Of a DNA stretch of 64,000 nucleotides, positions 20,267 to 31,788 are shown piece by piece. This DNA is from Ustilaginoidea virens (taxonomy: Eukaryota > Ascomycota > Sordariomycetes > Hypocreales > Clavicipitaceae). The translations under genes were made by a program, and so were the position numbers. The notes under the pieces were generated by a model. It worked only from the letters and a program-made list of their open reading frames with translations. It made no database searches and was not told the DNA's origin. Each line of letters begins with the position of its first letter. The first letter of the stretch is position 1. The stretch is from assembly GCF_000687475.1 (NCBI RefSeq), contig NC_057316.1, positions 3,410,001 through 3,474,000 on the forward strand, written 5' to 3'.

Positions 20267-22089
20267 GTTCACCGGAGCTTTCGAAGCGGCGTTGGAAGAA
20301 AAAGCTGAGCCGGTTCCGGGGGGATCTGTTGCGGTCCTGGCGGTGTTGTTGGAGAAAAGCCAGGAAGGCGGGCCACCGTTGCCTTGCATGTATGTGCAGT
20401 GCTTCTTTGGGGGGGATGACTGGCAACAGGAAGGAAGAGATGGCAAAGCAAGTAAGGAAGGAGCCAAGTTGGGTTGTGACAACCGCCAAGCGAATAGCTA
20501 GAGCAAAAGCGCACAAGGCAGAGAAAATTTGAGAAGCAACTCACACCGCAAATCGAAGTCACGATGGGAAAACTTTTTGTGGGCACCAGCCGCAGGCTTT
20601 TGGACAGGGGTCTCGTAGCGGAGTTTGTGATTTGTGTGGTGGTGGATGGAAGTGGTGGGGTGGAGGCGGTGGTTGGCGGTAGGATGCAACTTGACCACTG
20701 CGTATGCACCTAGGCACCTAGATAGGTACCTGCCTATCTGTAGGTGCCTGCCTACCCGTAGGTAGTGCCTGATATGAGACGGGTCAAAGTTGGCAAGTGC
20801 CTGGTCCAATTAGACCGATCCTACCCACAGTACGAGTTGAGATATAGTACTCCGTAGATGGTACTCCGTATTGACGCTCTTTAGGCTCTGGGCTCCTGAG
20901 CCGCACTGTTCAAACAAGTGTTATTGCTACATGTAGCCACATGGAAGTAAAGCGTCAATTGCTGCGGTATTATGATGTTATATGGTCTTGCGTCGCGAGC
21001 ACCTTGTATCGCAGTATATGAAGCCCAATCACGCTGCTCTTTGTGTGGCGTCACGTCACGCTTTAGCGCAACACCTGGTATGGTACGGAGTATCTATATG
21101 ACAAAAAAGCATCAGAGGCTGCCGGTATCGGCCATCTCTGGTCGCTTCTGCCACAAGGGGGCGGGTGCTTTGCTTAACTCGACATGCCCATATCTAACCC
21201 GACCCAACTGTATAGTCCTCAAGTCGTTCGGCTGACCCCGGGCAGGACGGGCTCGAGGGAGGGAAGATATGGGCACGATTCCATCCCTCCGCCATAAAGG
21301 CGGCCCGTCGAGAAATGCTCCACAGACACCACCCGTCTATCCTGCTGGAAAAAGTCGGAACCAAACGGCGAACACGACCCAAGTGGCAATGCCCACGAGC
21401 CGACTGGAGGCATCGATGGAATCGGGCTCGCGGTGCCAAGCTCTAGCTGTAAATGGATGCAGGTCAACGTCGCGGCAACATATCTTGGCCTGCCCCTGCC
21501 GTCAGCGTCTGATCTTGCCTGGTCTGGTCTTGCCTGGTCTTGTATGCATTTCAACTCGCTCGGATTCTCGCGTGGGTGGCCCTGCCTTTTGGCTACGACC
21601 AAGTGGAAAGTCGAACAAGTTGTCCGGCTGCCAGTGCCAGCATGGTCCCGTCCCTTGGCCAGCTCTCGCTTCTCCGTCGCTTAAAAAAAAAAAAAAAGAA
21701 AAAAACACCCGATCTTGCGGATGGGAGGGGGGGGGGTACGGAGTGGTAGGTCGTCAATGGTAAACGAAGCAAAGCCGACGGACAGACAGCCTATATCTGG
21801 TCAGCCAAGCCGGCGTAAGCTTTTTGGGTTTTCTTCCCCCATCGTTGGCCAATCCAAACTCCGGAGCGTTGGTCACTTGGTGGCACGATTGCTGCTCCAA
21901 AGGTCTCTTGGCTCATTCGCGTGTCCATGTCGTCATCCGCTCCCTCCTTCCCTCCCTCCCTCCCCTCCTTCCCTCCCCTCCTCGTTGGGGCAGATTCAAA
22001 ATCGAGCGCCCTCAACAAGATACCGAAACCAATGCTTTGCTGGTCACGGCTGCATGCAATACGACGACAACCAGACCAAATCCGCGACC

Positions 22090-22120
22090 ACGCACGCACG
22101 CACGCACGCACGCACGCACG
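22090..22120 (+). repeat. (CACG)n microsatellite
   Basis: About 7-8 tandem GCAC units in the intergenic region. Confidence 0.85.
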
Positions 22121-23169
22121 GGCCCGGTAGTCGCTTACGATGCATAAAGGGAAAAAAAAAAAAAGAAGAAGAAAATTCCGGCCCTGCTCTCTTCCCTTTT
22201 CCCTTTTGTGCCACCACGGATTTGCATGTGCTTGATGTTTAGCAGGCATCTGGCGCTTGCTTGGCGCAACAACACAGGGCCGAGTCGTCTTGGCAGACAA
22301 GGGCACGGTCAACAACTCCTCAGAAGAGAGGCCTGGTGCTGGCGGCACGGCCTGGGAACGCGGAAGCCTAGGGCCGCTCGCTCCAGGGAGATACCAGCAC
22401 GTTGACCTGTCTCGGAATGGTCAACTCCCTGGTGGGTACAGAGCACCTGGTACCTGGCGCCTTACCTGGCGCCTGGTGGCCATTGAAGTTTTGTTTGAAG
22501 CGAAAGCAAAACATGAAGCAAGCATCGGGTTTTCGCACTACCCTACCTACCTACCTGTAGCTCGGAAAGCCCGACTTGTGTGTGTGCCTGGTCTCTTTTG
22601 GACAGGCAAGATCGGAGCTAAAACATGGATTGGGCTGGTCGCCCTGCCTCGTTTGGTGGTGACTGGAACCATGTTCATCTTTCTTTTTCCTTTGGCTCCG
22701 GGGGGCGGCTGCAAAATGTCTGGTGGAGATTGCGGCGTCGACGGAGGGCCCGCGTCGTCCCCACCAACAAAGATAACATCAATGCGCTCCACAAGTTGCC
22801 TGGCTGGCTGATGAAGCCGGCTGGGGCTGGGCCCTTTGGGTTGCCAGTGCCAACTGCGGAGCCACTCCGATGGTACAGTCTGGTAGGAGCAGCGCCTGGC
22901 AGCGGCAGCGGCAGCAGCAGCAGCAGCAGGGAGCAGGCACGAGCAGGGAGCAGGGAGCCATGAGCCGTGAGCCGTGAGCCGTGAGCGCTAGCACCCACTG
23001 ATAACATCTACCATGCGCATACCAGGCGTCTGGTGCCAGCTACCAGGTACCTTAGGTACCTAACATTATGTAGCAAGCCTCAGCTTGGCCCCGCAAGGCC
23101 CTGGTTTCCCCTCCGGGCTGGGCGCCTCTACCAGACATTGATCAATTCTCCACGCCTCCCTCCATTGAC

Positions 23170-23209
23170 GCCTCCACGCCTCCACGCCTCCACGCCTCCA
23201 CGCCTCCAC
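23170..23209 (+). repeat. 8-bp GCCTCCAC minisatellite, five copies
   Basis: Five head-to-tail copies of GCCTCCAC in the upstream region of the acyltransferase gene. Confidence 0.85.
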
Positions 23210-23619
23210 GTCCCGCTGCAGCTTCGCAAAGGCACGGAGCGAAATGTGAGCCACGGACGGGCTTCTCGCGTACTTTCCGTTTCCCTCGCCTCGCCTCGCC
23301 TCGCCTCCCCTCCCCTCTCCCTTGCGTAGGACAAGGGTCATTGATTCCTTTGCCGAAAAACTGCTGTATATGGCTTGAACGTCCTCCTCGTCGCGCCCGC
23401 TCGCTGACTCACGTTGCCAGACGAGCTCTTTTCCCGGCCACGTGGTATCACATCTCCAACTTACTTTTTTTTTTTTTTTTTTTTTTTTTCGTGCTGTGCC
23501 ATCCTCTTTATTCTCGCGGCAGCCGGGTCGCGGCCGGGACGAAAACAACCAAAATAAAATAAAATAAAATAAAAATAAAAACAGGCCGTGCATGAAGCTC
23601 TACCGGACGGTACTCGACA

Positions 23620-26194
23620 ATGCCCGAAGCCATGGCATCGACCAAAATTGACGAGGACGGCAGGGATGGCCTCAGGGGTGGCGACAGGAACAGCGACAGG
23701 AACGGCGACGAGAACGGCGACAGAAACAGCGACAGAAATGGCGACTGCAGAAATGGCGACAGCAGGACTGCGCAAGAAGCTGCTGTGGCCAAGGAGCTGT
23801 ACCCCATGGTGAACTGGAAATACGACCTCTTCTTATATCTCATGGGCAATTTGGTCGACTTGTTCTTTCGCGAGGTCGTCCCCAGGGGGTCATGGAAGGT
23901 TCCTCAATCTGGACCAGTCTTGTTCGTGGCCGCACCACACGCAAACCAGGTATGTTCGAACAACAGGCTTGGTTGCGGATCGCTTGTTCCACCTCGGTAA
24001 CACTCGTCGATATCCTTTCTTTCTTTCTTTCTTTTTTTTTTTTTTCTGCAAATGCGCCCCAGCTGACCACACCTGCGTCTGGCAGTTTGTCGATGGACTG
24101 ATTCTTCAGCGTACGCTCAGGCAAGAAGCTGGCCGCCGCGTGTCTCTGCTCATTGCGCAAAAGTCGGTCCACGGCTTCATCGGCTGGGCCTCTCGCCAAG
24201 TCAGCTCCGTGCCCGTGGGCCGAGCCCAAGATGCCACCAAGCCGGCACCGGGAACCATATACCTACCCGATCCCGTCAACGACCCCACGTTGGTCCGGGG
24301 CGTCGGCACCAACTTTGGCACCGGGCCCGGCCAAACTCACGGCATGGTCTTTCTCCCCCCGGCAAAGAACGCCGCCTCGGTCAGCAACGACGTTGCCAAG
24401 ATACTCGGCCCGGAGGAGATTCGCCTCAAGCGACCTTTCAAGGGCAGGTTGGCCATGCAGCAGCTGACGGGCCGCCACGACATTGACCAGCACGGCAACT
24501 TCACCAACAGCCTGCTCAAGGGGCCTGCGCCGTCGTACCAGGGAACCAAGTTCAAGGTGGCGCCCAACATCGACCAGACAAAGGTCTACGAAGCCGTCTT
24601 TTCGCGACTTCGCAACGGCGGTTGCGTCGGCATCTTCCCCGAAGGCGGCAGTCATGACCGCACGGAGCTTCTGCCCATCAAGGCAGGCGTCGCCATCATG
24701 GCCCTCGGCACCCTCGCGGAATCACCCGGCTGCGGGCTGAAGATTGTGCCGGTGGGCATGAACTACTTCCACGCGCACAAGTTCCGCAGCCGTGCCGTCG
24801 TCGAGTTCGGGACACCCTTCGAGATCCCCCCCCATCTGGTCGAGGCGTACCGCAACAACCAGCGACGAGAGGCCATCGGGCAGGTCATAGACACGGTGTA
24901 CCAAGCCCTGAGCGCCGTCACGGTCTCGGCGCCAGACTACGACACCCTCATGGTCATCCAGGCGGCTCGGCGGCTGTACAACCCTACCGGCAAGAAGCTT
25001 CCCCTCCCCGTCGTCGTCGAGCTCAACAGGCGTCTAGCCATGGGCTACGAGCGATACAGGGACGACGAGCGCATCGCGTCCCTGTCCGCCGCGGTCAACA
25101 GCTACAACTCGCAGCTCCGGTACCTCAACCTGAAGGATCACCAGGTGCAGTACGCCAAAATGTCCATGCTCAAGGTCCTCTTTCTCTTCGTGTACCGCTC
25201 CATCAAGCTGTCGATGCTCTTCGTCTGCACCGTGCCCGGCCTGCTGCTCTTCTCGCCCGTCTTCGTGGCCACCAAGATGATCAGCATCCAAAAGGCCAAG
25301 GCGGCGCTGGCGGGTTCCACCGTCAAGGTGCGAGGCCGGGACGTCATGGCCACGTGGAAGATCCTCGTGGCCATGGGCTTGGCCCCGACCGTCTACCACA
25401 TCTACTCCATCATGGTGGTGGTCAAGGTCTGGCAGGACAGGCTGTGGGGGTACGTGCCCCCGTGGGTGCCGCTCTGGCTGGCGTACGTCGGCATCTGGCC
25501 CGTCATGCTGGGCATCACGTTTGCCGCGCTGAGGTTCGGCGAGGTGGGCATGGACATTTTCAAGTCGCTCCGACCGCTGGTGCTCTACCTGGTGCCCAGC
25601 TCCGACTTTAACATCCACACGCTGCGAGCCAGGCGCGCGGAACTGAGCTCCCAGGTGACCGACTTGATCAACGAGCTGGGGCCCGAGATGTTCCCCGACT
25701 TTGACAAGACGCGCCTGATACCCGAGGCGTCGAGGCTGGAGACGGGCGGCGGCGGCGGCGGCGGCGGCGGCGCGCCTGGCGAAAAGGCGCACCGGCGCAA
25801 GGACAGCGACCAGTCCAGCACCGGCCCGGACCTGGAGACTCCGCCGGCGCTGTCGCGGCGCAGCACGACCCAGTCCAGCCGGGCCCTGCCGCGAAACGAC
25901 TCCTTCAGCAACATTGGCCACGTCGGCATCTTTTCCACGCGGCCCCCTTCCCGATCCAGGAGCCGCTCGCGGTCGAGCAGCGCCGGGGGCGGCTTCGGAT
26001 CGAGCGGCTTCCACATCAGCGGCTTCACCACCCTGGACTCGGCGGAAGGGTTCAACGAGGCGAGCAGGAAGATTCGGCAGGCGATGAAGGATCGAAGGAA
26101 GAGGTCGGAAAAGCTGCACGAGGTGGCGGATAATGCAGAGGACGAGGATAGTGAGGAAGAGGGGTACGACGAGGCGAGGAAGAAGAATGTCTAG
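23620..26194 (+). CDS. sct1: Glycerol-3-phosphate/DHAP acyltransferase, Sct1/Gpt2 family
   Basis: ER membrane enzyme that acylates glycerol-3-phosphate (or DHAP) at sn-1, the first step of phospholipid and triacylglycerol synthesis. Exons 23620-23949 and 24086-26194, about 812 aa. The intron interrupts the catalytic motif so that APHANQ joins FVDGLI, restoring the HANQFVD block. Other acyltransferase motifs: KSVHGFIGWASRQVSSVPVG, GCVGIFPEGGSHDRTELLP and IVPVGMNYFHAHKFRS. Hydrophobic segments at about residues 430-465 and 500-560 are likely membrane helices. The C-terminal 200 residues are Ser/Arg/Gly-rich and acidic at the end, as in fungal Sct1, where phosphorylation regulates activity. The N-terminus carries degenerate DRNGD/DRNSD repeats. 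A second Met five residues in is an alternative start. Confidence 0.93.
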
Positions 26195-26255
26195 ATTTGG
26201 ACCTGGACAGACGGGCGCAAGCTCATGCCGCATGCACCCCATCTCTTTCGGTTTT

Positions 26256-26258
<3 letters not shown>

Positions 26259-26302
<44 letters not shown>
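26259..26302 (+). repeat. (CTGT)n microsatellite
   Basis: About 11 tandem CTGT units in the probable 3' UTR of the acyltransferase gene. Confidence 0.9.
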
Positions 26303-26636
26303 TTCTTTCTTCTTCTTCCTCTTCTTCTTCTTAACATCTCGTCGCCGTTGTTCTCATTTTCTTCTCGTTGGGTATCAGCATGGTTGCGGGGCATGATGAG
26401 GTGTAGTGTGAATCAAGGGTCGATGAATGCTCCGTTGCAGCTGCAGCTCGGCCCATGGTTAAGGAAGGGTGTCGGATGTTTCTTGAAAAACAACAACTTG
26501 GAGGCCATTCAGCAATTTAGTTCTGGCGTTGAGCTCCGACGGCGCACTGTGATCGAGTCCACGTCCCGCCCGTCCGCCCTTTTTGCCTCCGTTTTTCTTT
26601 CTGACCATCTTCTATCTCTTCTATCCCCCGCGCCTC

Positions 26637-26671
<35 letters not shown>

Positions 26672-27079
26672 CCCTTTTCTTTTGGGTTTCTTTCCTCCTT
26701 TTTTGGAATGTTTCTTTCTTTTTCTTTTTTTTTTTTTTCCTGTTTTTCCCCGTGAGAATTGGGCCATGGGCCCTGGAAAATCTGTGTCGGGCACAAAAAG
26801 CCGGGGCACTTTACCAACTAAGGCCTGCTCTATGCGCGTTATTGCAATTCCATGACGCGGCATGATTCACCAGCGCCGCGCGGCTCGGCTTTCATCGGGC
26901 CGAGGCAATGTGCCCAGCCGTCCAATCTAAAGTGGGGAAGCGGGACATCGCTAATGAACCATCAAGTCTGGTCTGGTGGGTTGGTTCATGGGCCTGGGGC
27001 TCGGAGTTGGTCGGAAAGCGCAGCAACCTGCTATCTAACCTACCTAACAGCCCCCCTGCGTCTCGGATCTGATAAACAG

Positions 27080-27108
27080 GCCCCGGCCCCGGCCCCGGCC
27101 CCGGCCCC
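27080..27108 (+). repeat. (GGCCCC)n hexanucleotide tract
   Basis: Nearly five units of GGCCCC, about 260 bp upstream of the AIM32-like start codon. Confidence 0.85.
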
Positions 27109-27369
27109 AACCAGGTCCTGCCTCGCGAGCTGTCAACCCTCGAGTCTCGACTCGACTCCTCGGACCCCGAGACATCGACCAGGATTCTTTCGGATTTATC
27201 AAGCCAGAGCCTGCCGGCAGAGAGGACGGACAAGACCAAGAGTGCTGGCTGCCCTTGCCTTCTTCAACCCCCCTTTCCTCCCGCCTCACCATGCCCATGC
27301 CCTCTTCCCCCCCCAACAAAGATTTCCAACGGCAGCTCCGTCACCCGCCCTCGCACGCCGGTTACACAG

Positions 27370-28511
27370 ATGGCTCCCTCCCTCAAAGCAATCATGTCCT
27401 CCGTCATGGGGGCCCGGGCCGCAACCCCCGCGATCCCCGCGCGCAGCGAGCTGTTCGAAGCCACGGACCCCGCCAAAGACGGACCGGACTGTCTGCACGA
27501 CTGCGATAGCTGCTCGATCCGATACCCGCGCGGCTTCCAGATCAACGAGCGGGACGCCCTGTACGGCCGGGTCAGCGGGTGGAGCACACACGTGCTGGTG
27601 GGCACCGGCAAGACGGACTGGGTTAGGGATGTGGCCGACGAGAAGGGCAGCGTCATGGAGGCCATCAGCAAGGCGAAACCTCCGAGCAACGGGGTATTTC
27701 CGAGCCCATTTTCCTCTCGGGTGTCCCAATCCCGCCGTCCCAGATGCGAGCCCTGCTGACCAAGGCCAATCCCCCCCCCGTGTGCCAGAGACTGATGCTC
27801 TCGGCATCCAACATGCCGACGCCGCACAACACGCACGACTACTCGGAACCCGCCACGGTGCTCCTCCTCCCAGCCTTCGTGCTGGTGGAAAACGTCCGCC
27901 CGGCAGACGCCTCGGCCCTCGTGGCCGGACTCGTCAGCGAGTCGCCCACCACCAGCTCCCCCCTGCTGCCCGCGCTGCCCGCGCTGCCCCCGCCGCCCGC
28001 AAGCGGCCGAGCGCCCGACGCCCCCGGCCTGATGGTCACCCGGGCCTGCCCGCACCAGGCCGTCATCCTCATGTGCAGCCAGCGGACGCGGGACGCCCGG
28101 TGCGGCCAGAGCGCCCCGCTGCTGCGGAGGGAGCTCGAGCGCCACCTGCGGCCGCTGGGCCTGTACCGCGACCTCGACGACGAGAGGCCCGGCGGCGTGG
28201 GCATCTACTTCATCAGCCACACGGGGGGCCACAAGTACGCGGCCAACGTGATGGTGTACAGGCGGCCAAACGCCTTTGGGCAGGACGACGCGGGCGGCCA
28301 GGACGGCGCGGGCGGCCAGGACGGCGCCTTCGGTCCTGGCTCGGCCGACGTGGGCGACGTGGGCGCCGCGCAGTGCATCTGGCTGGCGAGGGTGAAGCCT
28401 CAGGACTGCGAGAATCTCGTCCGCTTCACGGTCCTCAAGGGCAAGGTTGTCAAACCCGAAAGTCAGCTGCGGGGCGGGTTCGACAGAGCCAAGGGGCTGA
28501 CTAGCTGGTGA
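27370..28511 (+). CDS. aim32: Sucrase/ferredoxin-like protein, Aim32/Apd1 family
   Basis: Predicted thioredoxin-like [2Fe-2S] protein. Exons 27370-27693 and 27789-28511, about 348 aa; the phase-0 intron has GTATTT and CAG. Supporting motifs: an N-terminal cysteine cluster CLHDCDSC followed by YPRGFQI, the strongly conserved RLMLSASNMPTPHNTHDYSE at the exon 2 start, ACPHQAVILMCSQRTRDARC, and the C-terminal HTGGHKYAANVMVY, which supplies the histidine ligands. Yeast Aim32 is mitochondrial and acts in redox quality control; Apd1 is cytosolic. The start of this protein (MAPSLKAIMSSVMGARAATP) could be a weak mitochondrial presequence. A low-complexity GQDDAGGQDGAGGQDGA insert lies between HTGGH and the C-terminal strand. 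The assignment to Aim32 rather than Apd1 is tentative. Confidence 0.88.
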
Positions 28512-29082
28512 CATGGCAAGTGCGCGCATGAGCCGCCGCAGCAGCAAAGACCGACCGATGATGCCTCTCTACTCCGTACAAACGCTGGGTTGGGTGGTTT
28601 GCCCGTTGTATTGAATGAAACTACACCGTGGGCATTCCGTCCGTCCGATGACTGCCGTGGTCGCTGCACTCCATAGATGCCGTTCTGTTACAGTGCCGTG
28701 TCATGTACACCAGTCATGCATGTCCCATGATGAAAACGCCGTGTTTCCCATTCACGCTGATGCCATGCCCAAATCAACCCGGAAAGCAAATTCCTTGCCC
28801 AGTTGGAAAAAAAGATGCCGTTTTTTGTTTTCCTGCCCCCCAAACAGATGAAACGCCCTTGGAACCCAAGCACCAAGCACCAAGCACCAAGCACCAAGCA
28901 CCAAGCACCAAGCATCAAGCATCAAGCACCTTCCCAAGAAGTCGCCTGAGGAAAGGAAAAAAAAAAAAAAAATGCCGCTGGAATGTCGAAATATCAATCA
29001 TCAATCTGTAAATGTCGCTCCCGACGCATTCATACCCCCCATGCCAAGCAGTAAGCCCGAGCCCAAGCACCCGCAGCAAGCG
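28512..29082. other. Spacer with 7-bp minisatellite
   Basis: Contains TACTCCGTA at 28570, the AAGCACC minisatellite at 28868-28930, and an A-run at 28957-28971. No gene is seen. Confidence 0.5.
28868..28930 (+). repeat. 7-bp AAGCACC minisatellite, nine copies
   Basis: Six AAGCACC units, two AAGCATC variants and a final AAGCACC in tandem. Confidence 0.9.
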
Positions 29083-29238
29083 TCAGTCTCCCAGAGACTC
29101 GGAGGTGTGGCTGCTCGCAGACGTGACGCTGTACGTCCTCTTTAGGTACTGGACTGCTTTGGCGATGCCAAACGACACGGCCGCGAGGACGACAAAGAGA
29201 ACAATGATGATGACGGCGATGACGTTGTTTGGCTGCAT
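29083..29238 (-). CDS. Possible 51-residue single-pass membrane protein
   Basis: Short ORF from ATG at 29238 to TGA at 29083-29085. It begins MQPNNVIAVIIIVLFVVLAA, a clear transmembrane helix of about 20 residues starting right after a short polar N-terminus. A basic juxtamembrane segment (KAVQYLKRTY) and a Ser-rich tail ending in ESLGD follow. The codons are C/G-ending where possible, like neighbouring genes. The ordered sequence helix, basic stop-transfer, polar tail is what a real small membrane protein looks like, but there is no homology evidence, and chance cannot be excluded at this length. Confidence 0.45.
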   Translation of the reverse strand: MQPNNVIAVIIIVLFVVLAAVSFGIAKAVQYLKRTYSVTSASSHTSESLGD

Positions 29239-29855
29239 GGCTTGTCGGCGCCCCTTTCAGCAGCTTAGCTAATGTATGCTCGTGAGGAATGTAGGGGGCA
29301 TCCGATGGGGGTTGATGGGAGTTGTGCTTCTTCTTCTTCTTCTTCTTTTTTCTATTTTTCTTTTTTTTTCCTGCTTTGGGTTTTCGCGGGCCCGACGCTA
29401 TCGCACGCTGAAGGGGGGAGGGTGCGTAGGGTGCGTAGGGTGTAGTAGCGCCTGTTTGAAGCCGTGGCCGAGGCGGCAGGTGATTTGATTAACTCGGAGC
29501 GATTAACTCGGAGCGGACGGACTGGAATGCAACGCAAGAAGCGAGGTGGGAGAGTTGAAGCAAGCTCGGTGCGGTGCGAGGTGCGATGGGGAGAGCTAGC
29601 TATTGCTTGCTTTGCTGCTGCGGGCGGTTTTGCTGATATAGTGGTTGCCCCGCCACCCGATTTATCAAGGCCCGGCGCCGAATCAACAAAAAGTCGCATG
29701 GCTGGGTTGCTGCATATTGCATGTGGGCCGCGGCAGGTCGGTCAGTCAGTCGGTGGTCGGAGCAACGAGTCCGTGCGCGGAAAAAAAAAAGAAAGTCAAT
29801 TCGCGGTCCTGGAATCGAGGGGAAATATATAAGTGTGTAAAAAAAAAACAATAGG

Positions 29856-29925
<70 letters not shown>

Positions 29926-29995
29926 CAGACAGACAGACACAGACAGTATTCTTCCCTCCGTGCCTGGGGACAGACGAAGCCACGCCGCCCGAGTC

Positions 29996-30026
<31 letters not shown>

Positions 30027-30472
30027 GAAAAAAAGTCACCGTTTCAGCAGTGCGCACAAACTCCCCCAGGCTCCCCTGTTTGAAATTGAATTCACATTCA
30101 CTTCACACTTTCACTCGCAGTCGGACCAAGGTGCAATGGAGCCGGGACAGAGTCCGCTCTACTCCGTACACACCGGGCCAACAACTCCTTTACATGTTGC
30201 TGCCAAACCCGTGCTGCCCCTAAAATCACATCCCGTCCCATCCGTATACATCCATCCCATAAAAGCCAGATTCAGCCTGCCACTACGACGACGACAAAGG
30301 GGGGTAAGAAGAAGGAAACAAGAAACAAGGAAACAAGGAGAGGAAAAAGAAAAAGGTGACAAGCAGCAGAGAAAAATAAAAAAACAAAACGAAATAAAAT
30401 GGGGCTTCCGTAGAGCCATTCCAATCATTGCAACCTTTGCACATGGCAGCACATACCGAATCCCCTTTTGAA
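29239..30472. other. Spacer upstream of the small ORF and downstream of HP1
   Basis: Contains (GA)n at about 29865-29914 followed by GACA repeats, an A-run at 29997-30023, and TACTCCGTA at 30160. No further gene is seen. Confidence 0.5.
29865..29944 (+). repeat. (GA)n followed by (GACA)n microsatellite
   Basis: Roughly 25 GA units followed by GACAGACA-type units; a purine-rich tract in intergenic DNA. Confidence 0.85.
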
Positions 30473-31788
30473 TCATCCTTGGACAGACTTTGCATCATCC
30501 CTAATAATTTTGACATGTCTTTCGTAAAATTGCAGCATCTGCGTTGGTTTGACCGTGGTTTTAGCAAAGTCATGGCCTTTTAGCTGTCCTTGTCCTGGTA
30601 CTGGGACAAGATGCAAAAACAAATAAAAAAAAAGAGAGAGAGAGTGAGAGAGAGAGAGAGGGAGAGAAACGGACGCGGCTTACCTTTTGTGGACACTTCT
30701 TGTAGATGACCGACGTGTCATGCTTGGTTTTCTTGCCATTCTTCCACACCAGGTAGACGACCAGCTTTCCGTTCGCTTCCTCCTCGCAGGCGTCAATCGT
30801 ATCAATCTCCTCTTCCCATGAGCCGGCCGGCGGTGCCCATGCCTTGACCGTCGCGGGAGGAGCCGTCTCTGAAGGGTGTGTCCCGTTCTTTCGGGCCCGC
30901 TTCGCCGTGGCCGCGACGGAATTGGACGCTGGCCGACCTCGCTTCTTGCCCTTGGCGGCCTTTTCGGTTTGGCTGAAGATCTTGTCGCGTCCCCCGATTG
31001 ATTCCAGATACTCGTCGAGAATCAGATGCGCCGACATCCTGAGCGAGACAAACATGAGTTTTCCGGCACACCGCACAATGGCCAAGACGGGGGAAGGGGG
31101 TGGGGGGGGGGGGGGGGGGGCAATCATCAGCTGCCACTCACTCCAGATTTTCTTCTGGCTCCCAGGTCATGTCTTTCTTGGACTCGTAACCTTCCCATTT
31201 GACCTGAAACTTGAGGCTTCCCTGGTTGAATCAAAGCGTTAGAGTTTGGTAGCGATGCCGGGTCATTGGGGTGGATCAAGACTGCGCGCTAACATCTTCG
31301 TCGACCATGTGACTCTTGATCGCCTCGACAATGAACCTAAATCCACGAGTCAGACGCTTTGCTCCGTTGCAGATGGGGAAAAAGAGCGCAGTCTCGTTGG
31401 CGTACTCATCTTCTTCCAAGTCTTCGTCTTCAATTTCATCTTCCTCAACGTCGGTTTTGCCTCCACGAGAATTTCCATTCGTCACCACGGGTTCGTCATC
31501 GCTCGAGGGTTCGGCTTGGAAGGACTTGGAGTGCGAAACAGATTTTGCGACAGAGGTTTGAAGTTCGAGGTCAGATGCCTCTTCATCGCTAAGAGCTAGG
31601 GCCGAGGGTAAGCACGCGCCTTTGCCACCGTCGTAAGCCGAAGGGGGGAGGGGGGGGGGGGGGGGGGGGGGTGGGGATCGGGCACAAAATCAAACAAATC
31701 ATCACCCATCGCCCATCATCCGTCACCCATATCCATGGGCGACCCGACCACGCAATTCTCTGAGGGACAGGTACATACCTGGGGGCAT
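30473..31788 (-). CDS. hpo: Heterochromatin protein HP1 (chromo plus chromoshadow domains)
   Basis: Reader of H3K9 methylation that builds constitutive heterochromatin and, in Neurospora (HPO), recruits DNA methylation. Six exons on the minus strand: 31788-31779, 31595-31406, 31336-31294, 31221-31142, 31038-30684 and 30538-30473, giving 247 aa. An acidic N-tail leads into the chromodomain (about 67-115), which reads EFIVEAIKSHMVDED, then GSLKFQVKWEGYESKKDMTW and EPEENLE. The aromatic cage would be F68, W90 and Y93; the first position is Phe rather than the usual Tyr. A basic linker (KKRGRP) precedes the chromoshadow domain (about 170-238), with WEEEIDTID, KLVVYLVWKNGKKTKHD and, across the last intron, YKKCPQK joined to MLQFYERHVKII. 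Exons 1 (10 nt) and 3 (43 nt) are tiny. Introns 1 and 4 hold long C-runs on the coding strand, and intron 5 holds a CT repeat. Confidence 0.93.

Larger units (their letters stand above)
20267..23619. other. Divergent spacer of 3.35 kb between SRP40 and SCT1/GPT2
   Basis: The longest gene-free stretch in the window. It contains TAGGCACC/TAGGTACC motifs at about 20707-20765, TACTCCGTA at 20848 and 20862, TACGGAGTA at 21084, (CACG)n at 22090-22120, CTCC tracts at 21945-21985, an 8-bp minisatellite at 23170-23209, a T-run at 23464-23489, and (AAAAT)n at about 23552-23579. ORFs up to 184 codons lack motifs. I support no gene here. Confidence 0.5.
26195..27369. other. Spacer between SCT1 and the AIM32-like gene
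   Basis: Contains (CTGT)n at 26259-26302, T-runs at 26641-26671 and 26727-26739, and a GGCCCC hexanucleotide tract at 27080-27108. No gene is seen. Confidence 0.5.

Noticed and set aside
20490..23600. ORFs of 90-185 codons in the 3.35-kb spacer
   Set aside because: They overlap in several frames, lack motifs and splice-extendable partners, and include simple repeats.
25034..28547. Long minus-strand ORFs opposite SCT1 and AIM32
   Set aside because: Both are antisense shadows caused by GC-rich codons in genes with clear catalytic motifs.
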